10,207 nucleotides of DNA from an uncultured Clostridia bacterium (GTDB lineage: Bacteria; Bacillota_A; Clostridia; TANB77; CAG-508), in the NCBI GenBank assembly GCA_949747745.1, contig CATKFT010000087.1, positions 1-10,207 of the forward strand, given 5' to 3'. This document shows positions 4,966 through 10,207 of the stretch, piece after piece. The number at the start of each line of letters is the position of its first letter. Positions within the stretch are counted from its first letter, which is position 1. Both the position numbers and the translations under genes were made by a program. The notes beneath the pieces are model-generated. The model was not told the origin of the DNA and did no database searches. It saw only the letters and a program-made list of their open reading frames with translations.

Positions 4966-6762
4966 ATGATTATTAAAGGTCAAAAAATTAATGATCGTTA
5001 TCAAATTATACGAACAATTGGAGAAGGTGGAATGGCAAATGTATATTTGGCCTATGACACTATATTAGATAGAAATGTGGCAGTTAAAATATTAAGAGGA
5101 GATCTTGCTGATGATGAAAAATTTGTCAGAAGATTTCAAAGAGAAGCAATAGCAGCAAGTTCTTTAAGTCATCCTAATATTGTGGAAATGTATGATGTTG
5201 GTGAAGACGAGGGAAAATATTTTATTGTAATGGAATATGTAGATGGAAAAACTTTAAAAAGTTTAATAAAAAAGCGTGGCGCTTTAACCTTATCAGAAGT
5301 AATTGATATTATGTTACAACTCACAAGTGCAATTTCTTGTGCTCATGATAGTTATATTATCCATCGTGATATAAAACCACAAAATGTAATGATTTTAGAA
5401 GATGGCAGAGTAAAAATCATGGATTTTGGAATTGCTATGGCATTAAATAGTAATGAGTTAACACAAACCAATTCAGTAATGGGTTCCGTTCATTATCTAC
5501 CACCAGAGCAAGCAAATGGGAAAGGTTCTACGATGAAAAGTGATATTTATTCTTTAGGAATATTAATGTTTGAACTTTTAACTGGAAAACTTCCATTTCG
5601 AGGCGATCAAGCAGTAGAAATTGCAATCAAACAAATGAAAGAGCCGATTCCAAGTGTTTGTAAAATAAATCCAAATATTCCACAATCAATAGAAAATATA
5701 ATTTTAAAAGCTTGTGCAAAAAATCCAAAGAATCGATATGATTCGATAAAAGAAATGAGAGAAGATATCGAGAAAAGTATGGACCCACAACATCAGTTTG
5801 AAGAACGACATGTATACAAGTTTCCAGAGCAAGATTTAGAAGAAACAAAAATTATGCCACCAATTAAAGGAACAAAAGAGACAAAAGTAGAAGAAATAGC
5901 TACATTTGACGAAGAAGAGAAGCCAAAGAAAAAGAAAAAAAATAAAAAGAAATGGATAATGATTGGTGGAATCACAACTGGATTTTTGGTTATATTTTTG
6001 ATGACATTTTTATTTTTTATAAAACCAATGCTTACGAAAGTAAAAGATGTTAAAATACCAGATGTAAAGGGGATGACAATTGCCCAAGCAGATGCAGCTT
6101 TACATAAAGAGGGATTGATTGTTGAGAAGAAAGTAGAAGAAAAATTTAGTGACAGTGTAGAAGCAGGGAAGGTAATACAAACGCTTCCAGAAACAAATAG
6201 AACTGTAAAGGAAGGAACCACAGTTACATTGATTGTTTCAAAAGGAAAAGATGGTTTTGAGTTAGAGTCTTATATAGGCGAAAAATTCGAGATTATAAAG
6301 AAAACTTTAGAAGACAGAGGAATTGTTGTTATTTCTGAAATTCAAGAAATTACGGAGGAAACAGATGATTTAAAAGATGGCGTAGTTGTGGAACAAAGTT
6401 TAGAAAAAGGTACCTTTATTGAAACAGGAAAAAGTATTACATTAATTTACACAAAACTAGTAGATGGCTATCCTGATTTTACAGATGGAAGCTGGAATAT
6501 TGACAGTATAAAAGAATTTTGTGATGACCATAATATTTATTTGACTGTAAAAGAACAAGAAGATGGTACAAAGCCAGAGGGAACAATTTTATCTCAAAGT
6601 AGAGAAGCAAAGAGTAAAATTGAAAAGAATGCTCCATTAACGATTTATGTAGCAAAAAAACCAACTATTGTAGAAAAGCCAGATAAGCCAGATGAAGATA
6701 AAGAAAATAATGATAAAGAAGACAATAAAGATGAGAATCAAGAAGAAACAAAACCGGAGTAA
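4966..6762 (+). CDS. prkC: PrkC/Stk1-type PASTA-domain Ser/Thr kinase
   Basis: A 598-residue membrane kinase. The cytosolic kinase domain (about 11-270) has the glycine loop GEGGMA (19-24), Lys41, Glu60, HRDIKPQN (Asp135, Asn140), DFG (153-155) and an activation loop ELTQTNSVMGSVHYLPPEQA with Thr165 and Thr167 as likely autophosphorylation sites. A juxtamembrane stretch of about 55 residues ends in a lysine run (320-329). One membrane helix spans about 331-352. Three PASTA domains follow: about 362-427 (canonical IPDVKGM), 430-498 and 500-563 (both diverged), then an acidic Asp/Glu/Lys/Pro tail (566-598). PASTA domains bind muropeptides or lipid II, and Bacillus PrkC signals growth and spore germination. 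The start is ATG 4966 behind AGGACGG; a GTG at 4957 is less likely because it overlaps that site. It begins one base after prpC. Confidence 0.95.
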   Translation: MIIKGQKINDRYQIIRTIGEGGMANVYLAYDTILDRNVAVKILRGDLADDEKFVRRFQREAIAASSLSHPNIVEMYDVGEDEGKYFIVMEYVDGKTLKSLIKKRGALTLSEVIDIMLQLTSAISCAHDSYIIHRDIKPQNVMILEDGRVKIMDFGIAMALNSNELTQTNSVMGSVHYLPPEQANGKGSTMKSDIYSLGILMFELLTGKLPFRGDQAVEIAIKQMKEPIPSVCKINPNIPQSIENIILKACAKNPKNRYDSIKEMREDIEKSMDPQHQFEERHVYKFPEQDLEETKIMPPIKGTKETKVEEIATFDEEEKPKKKKKNKKKWIMIGGITTGFLVIFLMTFLFFIKPMLTKVKDVKIPDVKGMTIAQADAALHKEGLIVEKKVEEKFSDSVEAGKVIQTLPETNRTVKEGTTVTLIVSKGKDGFELESYIGEKFEIIKKTLEDRGIVVISEIQEITEETDDLKDGVVVEQSLEKGTFIETGKSITLIYTKLVDGYPDFTDGSWNIDSIKEFCDDHNIYLTVKEQEDGTKPEGTILSQSREAKSKIEKNAPLTIYVAKKPTIVEKPDKPDEDKENNDKEDNKDENQEETKPE

Positions 6763-6764
6763 TT

Positions 6765-7598
6765 ATGCGGGGAAGAATTATTAAACTAATTAGTAATGAT
6801 TATACTGTTTATGCAACAGATAAAAAAGAATATGTTTGTAAATCAAGGGGAAAATTTAGAAATGATAAAGTAAGGCCTTTGGTAGGAGATTTTGTAGAAT
6901 TTGATGAAATAAATCATTATATTTTAAGTATTGAAAAAAGAAAAAATGAACTAATAAGGCCGCCTGTTAGTAATATTGACCAAGTAATTATCGTAACTAG
7001 TACTAAATTACCAGACTTTTCAAGTAATTTACTCGATAAATTATTATACATTATAACATTTCATAAAATAAAACCAATTATTTGTTTTACAAAAATAGAT
7101 TTATTAAAAGAAGATGAAAAAAGGGATATCGATGTTATAGTACATTATTATCAATCAATCGGATATGAAGTGTGCTTAAACACCGAAATTGACAAAATAA
7201 AAGCACTGTTAAAAGGGAAAATAACTGTATTTACAGGACAAAGTGGAGCAGGAAAATCTACTTTATTAAATAAGTTAGATTCAACATTGAAACTTTTAAC
7301 TGATGAAATTTCAATTGCTTTAGGAAGAGGAAAACATACAACAAGGCATGTGGAATTACATGCTTTGTTTGAAGGCTGGGTTGCAGATACTCCAGGATTC
7401 TCTTCTGTCAATTTTGAAGGTATGACAAGTAGTGATATTAGAGACCAAGTACTAGAATTTGAAAATTATAAAAGCGAATGTAAGTACAAGGATTGTATGC
7501 ATGTAAAAGAGGACTCGTGCAAAATTAAAGAATTAGTAGAAAATCACACTATTTTACCTAGTAGATATCAAAATTATCTAAAATTTATAGGTAGGTGA
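6765..7598 (+). CDS. rsgA: RsgA, ribosome small-subunit-dependent GTPase
   Basis: A 277-residue circularly permuted GTPase for late 30S subunit assembly (CpgA/YloQ in Bacillus). An N-terminal OB-fold covers about 1-65. GTPase motifs appear in permuted order: TKID (G4, 109-112), GQSGAGKST (G1/P-loop, 158-166), the GRGKHTTRH switch (187-195) and DTPGF (G3, 208-212). The C-terminal zinc site is Cys239, Cys244, His246 and Cys252 in CKYKDCMHVKEDSC. The length is slightly under the usual 290-300. The ATG follows two bases after the prkC stop, with GGAG within the last prkC codons, so the two are coupled. In B. subtilis this protein is a known PrkC substrate, and co-transcription with the kinase and phosphatase fits that. 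It ends with TGA. Confidence 0.95.
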   Translation: MRGRIIKLISNDYTVYATDKKEYVCKSRGKFRNDKVRPLVGDFVEFDEINHYILSIEKRKNELIRPPVSNIDQVIIVTSTKLPDFSSNLLDKLLYIITFHKIKPIICFTKIDLLKEDEKRDIDVIVHYYQSIGYEVCLNTEIDKIKALLKGKITVFTGQSGAGKSTLLNKLDSTLKLLTDEISIALGRGKHTTRHVELHALFEGWVADTPGFSSVNFEGMTSSDIRDQVLEFENYKSECKYKDCMHVKEDSCKIKELVENHTILPSRYQNYLKFIGR

Positions 7599-7602
7599 AA
7601 TC

Positions 7603-8244
7603 ATGCAATTATCAGTATCTTTTCTGGGAATAAAAGAAAATAGGAAAGAAAGTATATTTAAATTAAGTAATGAAAAAATAGATTTTTTGCACATTGATGT
7701 AATGGATGGAGAATTTGTAGAAAATAAAACAGAGAATTTAGAAGAATTAAAAAAAATTCTTCCTTTGTCTGTACCTTTTGACGTTCATTTAATGGTAAAA
7801 GATACATTGCATTACATAGAGGAATATGCATCATTAAGACCACATTATATGACAATTCATTCAGAAGTAGATGGTCTTCTTAAAGGAATAGACCTTATAA
7901 AAAGTAAAAATATAAAGGTAGGTGTTTCTATTAGTCCAAATACTCCTATTAATAAAATTATGCCTTATTTGCCATTGATTGATTTAGTTTTGGTAATGAC
8001 TGTGCATCCAGGAAAAAGTGGTCAAAAGTTAATTTTTAATACGGTGAATAAAGTAAATGAATTAAAAAGAATTCGTGATATCCACAAATATGATTATCTA
8101 ATAGAAGTAGATGGTGGAATCGATGACACAACAATTACAATGTGTAAAAGTGCTGATATATTTGTAGTAGGTTCTTATATTACAGAACGTATGAGTTATG
8201 AGAAACAGATTTCTCGTTTGGAAAAAGCCTTAGAAGAAAAGTAA
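7603..8244 (+). CDS. rpe: Ribulose-phosphate 3-epimerase
   Basis: A 213-residue TIM-barrel enzyme interconverting ribulose 5-phosphate and xylulose 5-phosphate. The catalytic and metal set is complete: HIDVMDG (His30, Asp32, Met34), DVHLMV (His62, Met64), MTVHPG (Met132) and IEVDGGI (Asp170). Deviations are outside the centre: the start reads SVSFLGI instead of SILSADF, the flexible loop is HPGKSGQ rather than PGFGGQ, and the phosphate end is GSYIT instead of GSAIF. The start is ATG 7603, with AGGTAGGTGA in the last rsgA codons and a gap of four bases. In Bacillus the same order continues with thiN; here a terminator overlaps the stop codon and the operon ends. The family call is sure, though the deviations suggest a divergent branch. 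Confidence 0.92.
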   Translation: MQLSVSFLGIKENRKESIFKLSNEKIDFLHIDVMDGEFVENKTENLEELKKILPLSVPFDVHLMVKDTLHYIEEYASLRPHYMTIHSEVDGLLKGIDLIKSKNIKVGVSISPNTPINKIMPYLPLIDLVLVMTVHPGKSGQKLIFNTVNKVNELKRIRDIHKYDYLIEVDGGIDDTTITMCKSADIFVVGSYITERMSYEKQISRLEKALEEK

Positions 8245-8253
8245 GGTTTTTTT
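8222..8253 (+). terminator. Terminator overlapping the end of rpe
   Basis: AAAAAGCCTTA (8222-8232) pairs with TAAGGTTTTT (8242-8251), with one bulged G at 8227 and a nine-base loop. It ends in seven T (8247-8253). The rpe stop TAA (8242-8244) is in the right arm, so a ribosome completing rpe would cover the hairpin. Confidence 0.7.
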
Positions 8254-8254
8254 G

Positions 8255-8283
8255 TTGCTTTTTTTAAATATTTGTATTATAAT
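8255..8283 (+). promoter_or_regulatory. Promoter for the transglutaminase-like gene and truB
   Basis: -35 TTGCTT (8255-8260), a 17-base spacer, and a perfect -10 TATAAT (8278-8283). It begins two bases after the terminator T-run. The RNA start is predicted near 8290, about 19 bases before ATG 8309, with SD GGGGG at 8298-8302. Confidence 0.65.
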
Positions 8284-8308
8284 AGCACCACTAAAAAGGG
8301 GGATATAT

Positions 8309-9142
8309 ATGAGTTATCATTTGGAGAAAAAGAATCCTTATGCTCAAAAAAAAGCATCATTCAAGAAGAAATTTTGTTCAACAGTTTTAGTAATATTTGC
8401 CTGTGGAGTACTAACAATAGCAAGTGGAAGGTTTGCCAGTTTGCATGCGATAGCAGAAGAAACAGAAAAATATCAAGTAACCATTTCTCATTACAATGAA
8501 TTGGTAGATAAAATAGCTATATATATGAAAGAAAATGGTGGAACAAATCCAGAAGAATGTTTTAAAATATATACTGGATTATTGTGGGATGGTTATTTTT
8601 CAAAAGATAAAAATTACGAGTATAGTACAGAAGACAGAAATAATATCACTGGAAATGAAGGGATTAGAATTGTAACAGGAGAAGGAGATTGTAAAACGAA
8701 TGAAGATTTGTTTTATAAAATTATGAAAAAAATGGGATTTCAAGCCTATCAAGTAGCTAGTAGTCAAAATAAACTAACTTTAAAAAATTTGATATTTGGA
8801 AATCATATCATTACAGTAGTTGACTATAATGGCGTTCAGTATTATTTTGATTCAACAAATGGATGCTCTTATAAAAAAATAGGGATGAATTTGATACAAA
8901 ATGAAAATAAGAAGATAGTTATCACATTAAAACCTCTAATGAGTTATATTTATGGATATAATGACGAATTAGAAACATTACATTTAATTGCAAATGCTCC
9001 TGGTTTGAAATCTGGCCAAGCATTGGAAGTAGAAAAAAGATTCAATATTCACCCTGGAAACAGCAAGAAAATATTATTGTTAAGAAAATCAATAGAGCCT
9101 CAATTATGTAATATTTATGATACAATTATAAATGAGGGATAA
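8309..9142 (+). CDS. Exported or membrane-anchored transglutaminase-like protein
   Basis: A 277-residue protein with a long basic N-terminus (MSYHLEKKNPYAQKKASFKKK), a hydrophobic segment (about 22-40) and a possible signal-peptidase site after AIA (47-49), so it is secreted or anchored. The body resembles the transglutaminase/cysteine-protease fold: GEGDCKTNEDLFYKIMKKMG gives Cys128 at a helix start, GNHIITVV gives His166 and YYFDSTNG gives Asp181, in the Cys-His-Asp order and spacing of that superfamily. The part after about 195 is unassigned. Such proteins in Gram-positive bacteria act on cell-wall or surface proteins as crosslinkers or peptidases; which applies here is unknown. The start is ATG 8309 behind GGGGG; an in-frame TTG at 8252 lies in the promoter. 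Its last codons carry the truB SD. Confidence 0.75.
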   Translation: MSYHLEKKNPYAQKKASFKKKFCSTVLVIFACGVLTIASGRFASLHAIAEETEKYQVTISHYNELVDKIAIYMKENGGTNPEECFKIYTGLLWDGYFSKDKNYEYSTEDRNNITGNEGIRIVTGEGDCKTNEDLFYKIMKKMGFQAYQVASSQNKLTLKNLIFGNHIITVVDYNGVQYYFDSTNGCSYKKIGMNLIQNENKKIVITLKPLMSYIYGYNDELETLHLIANAPGLKSGQALEVEKRFNIHPGNSKKILLLRKSIEPQLCNIYDTIINEG

Positions 9143-9143
9143 T

Positions 9144-9995
9144 ATGACAGGAATATTAGTAATTAATAAAAAAGCTGGAATGACAAGTAGAGATGTTGTA
9201 AATGAAGTTGGAAAATTATTGCATACAAAAAAAATAGGTCACACTGGTACATTAGACCCTATGGCAACAGGAGTTTTAGTATTGTGTGTTGGAAAAGCAA
9301 CAAAAATAGCTGAATTATTGACAGCAACAGAAAAAGAATATGTTGCTGAAATTACGCTAGGTATTGAAACCGATACTTTAGATAATACAGGAACAATTTT
9401 AAAGCAAGAAAATGTTTCTTGTTCAAAAGAACAAATCGAAAATGTATTGAAAAGTATGGTTGGAGAATATTTACAAGAAGTTCCACTTTATTCTGCGATT
9501 CATGTAGATGGGAAAAAACTTTATGAATATGCTAGAAATCATGAAGAAGTAAAACTTCCATCTAGGATAGTAACAATCTATTCATTAGAATTGGTTCAAT
9601 ATACTACAAATAAATTTACAATTAGAACAAAAGTCAGTAAAGGAACATACATTAGAAGTTTAATTAGAGATATAGCCAAAAAGTTAAATACTATTGGTGT
9701 TATGTCAAAATTAGAAAGAACACAACAAGGAATATTTCCTTTAAAGGATAGTGTTACAATAGAGAATATAAAAAACCATACATATTCCATATTGTCTATC
9801 AAAGATGCATTGATAAGTTATCCAATGATATCAGTAAATCAAGAATTAGAAAAGAAAATAAAAAATGGTCAAATTATAAAAAATGAATTTGGAAAATCTA
9901 TCATTTTATTTTTAAATGGGGACCAAGAACCATTAGCCTTATACAAAGTTTATCCAAAAGATGAGGAGTACTTAAAACCGTGGAAAATGTTTTAA
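9144..9995 (+). CDS. truB: TruB, tRNA pseudouridine-55 synthase
   Basis: A 283-residue enzyme converting U55 to pseudouridine in the T-loop of tRNAs. It starts with GILVINKKAGMTS, followed by the catalytic block IGHTGTLDPMATGVL with nucleophile Asp38. Further family blocks are KEYVAEITLG (64-73), PLYSAIHVDGKKLYEYAR (114-131) and GTYIRSLIRDIA (167-178). The C-terminal PUA-like part (about 229-283) is short. The start is ATG 9144, with GAGGG at 9134-9138, one base after the preceding stop; an in-frame ATG at 9132 overlaps that SD and would add four atypical residues. Usual neighbours such as rbfA, infB and ribF are not visible on either side within this window, so truB seems to have moved from its common cluster. 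Confidence 0.95.
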   Translation: MTGILVINKKAGMTSRDVVNEVGKLLHTKKIGHTGTLDPMATGVLVLCVGKATKIAELLTATEKEYVAEITLGIETDTLDNTGTILKQENVSCSKEQIENVLKSMVGEYLQEVPLYSAIHVDGKKLYEYARNHEEVKLPSRIVTIYSLELVQYTTNKFTIRTKVSKGTYIRSLIRDIAKKLNTIGVMSKLERTQQGIFPLKDSVTIENIKNHTYSILSIKDALISYPMISVNQELEKKIKNGQIIKNEFGKSIILFLNGDQEPLALYKVYPKDEEYLKPWKMF

Positions 9996-10207
9996 AAGAA
10001 AATGATGAAATAAGAGGTTTTATTGATAAGAATGGAATTTTAATTAAAGTGGCCACTCTTAATTTAGGAGAAGATTCTGTAGAAATAATAGCAGAATCAA
10101 TTTTAAAATATTTAGAAAAAGCAACTCTACCATTGAATGATACACGCATCAGAAGAAGAGAATCTTCAAAACGGGTATACCAACAATATTTAGTAGAACA
10201 TTATAAC
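9980..10207 (+). CDS. Unrecognised protein, 3' end beyond the window
   Basis: An open frame of 76 codons runs to the window edge. The best start is GTG 9980, with GAGGAG (9963-9968) 11 bases upstream, a slightly long spacing. It overlaps the end of truB by 16 bases. An in-frame TGA at 9962 excludes a longer upstream form. The visible part is soluble and mixed: a short strand region (IRGFIDKNGILIKVATLNL), an acidic helix (GEDSVEIIAESILKYLEKA) and then a basic stretch, TRIRRRESSKRVYQQYL. No known domain is recognised. It is not RibF or ribosomal protein S15, which often follow truB. Coding is likely from frame length and codon use; the start is less sure. Confidence 0.55.
   Translation, partial: MENVLKENDEIRGFIDKNGILIKVATLNLGEDSVEIIAESILKYLEKATLPLNDTRIRRRESSKRVYQQYLVEHYN

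Noticed and set aside
8272..8499. Alternative plus-strand frame of 75 codons over the start of the transglutaminase-like gene
   Set aside because: It begins inside the -10 region, has no SD and gives no family-like sequence; the overlapping frame has a membrane segment and a catalytic triad.
1..10207. Mycoplasma-type genetic code, suggested by the low G+C content
   Set aside because: spoIIP and rsgA end at TGA exactly where the family ends, and Trp is encoded by TGG in all genes.
1..10207. CRISPR arrays, tRNA, rRNA, riboswitches, attachment sites or replication origin
   Set aside because: No spaced direct repeats, cloverleaf, conserved rRNA or riboswitch blocks, and no DnaA-box cluster were found. 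The gaps before each operon are too short for most leader elements.

Overview
The window is very AT-rich (by eye well under 35% G+C), and every credible gene lies on the plus strand. It comes from a low-GC Gram-positive bacterium (Bacillota). The evidence is a SpoIIP-type sporulation amidase, a PrkC-type PASTA kinase, AGGAGG-like Shine-Dalgarno (SD) sites and the Bacillus-like gene order rlmN-prpC-prkC-rsgA-rpe. Spacing is tight and proteins are Lys/Ile/Asn-rich, which suggests a gut-type Bacilli/Erysipelotrichia-like or Clostridia-like lineage, but I cannot place it further. TGA is a genuine stop (spoIIP and rsgA both end in TGA), so the mycoplasma code does not apply.

Layout. (1) 1-773: the 3' part of an Rpn-family PD-(D/E)XK nuclease gene cut by the window edge, ending at a hairpin terminator. 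Inside it, in frame, lies a near-perfect SD and ATG that would make a separate 71-residue C-terminal protein carrying four tetrapeptide repeats. This matches the described gene-within-gene toxin-antitoxin layout of Rpn defence systems. (2) 774-997: intergenic, with at most a weak small transcript. (3) 998-3173: spoIIP, an overlapping small membrane protein of unknown family, a NT5C-type 5'(3')-deoxyribonucleotidase with its own extended -10 promoter, and a strong terminator. (4) 3183-8253: a five-gene operon, rlmN-prpC-prkC-rsgA-rpe, with gaps of 1-4 bases and a terminator overlapping the rpe stop codon. (5) 8255-10207: a new promoter, an exported transglutaminase-like protein, truB, and the start of an unrecognised gene that runs off the window.

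How the genes fit together. The five-gene operon joins translation quality control (RlmN, RsgA), a membrane Ser/Thr kinase and its phosphatase (PrkC/PrpC), and a pentose-phosphate enzyme (Rpe). In Bacillus, PrkC senses peptidoglycan fragments, acts in spore germination and phosphorylates RsgA. SpoIIP, a peptidoglycan hydrolase for engulfment, lies just upstream, so the window is rich in cell-wall and spore functions, although sporulation by this organism is inferred from that one gene. Translational coupling is widespread: SD sites are built into the last codons of the preceding gene. Mapped -10 boxes sit only 16-25 bases before start codons, giving very short predicted leaders.
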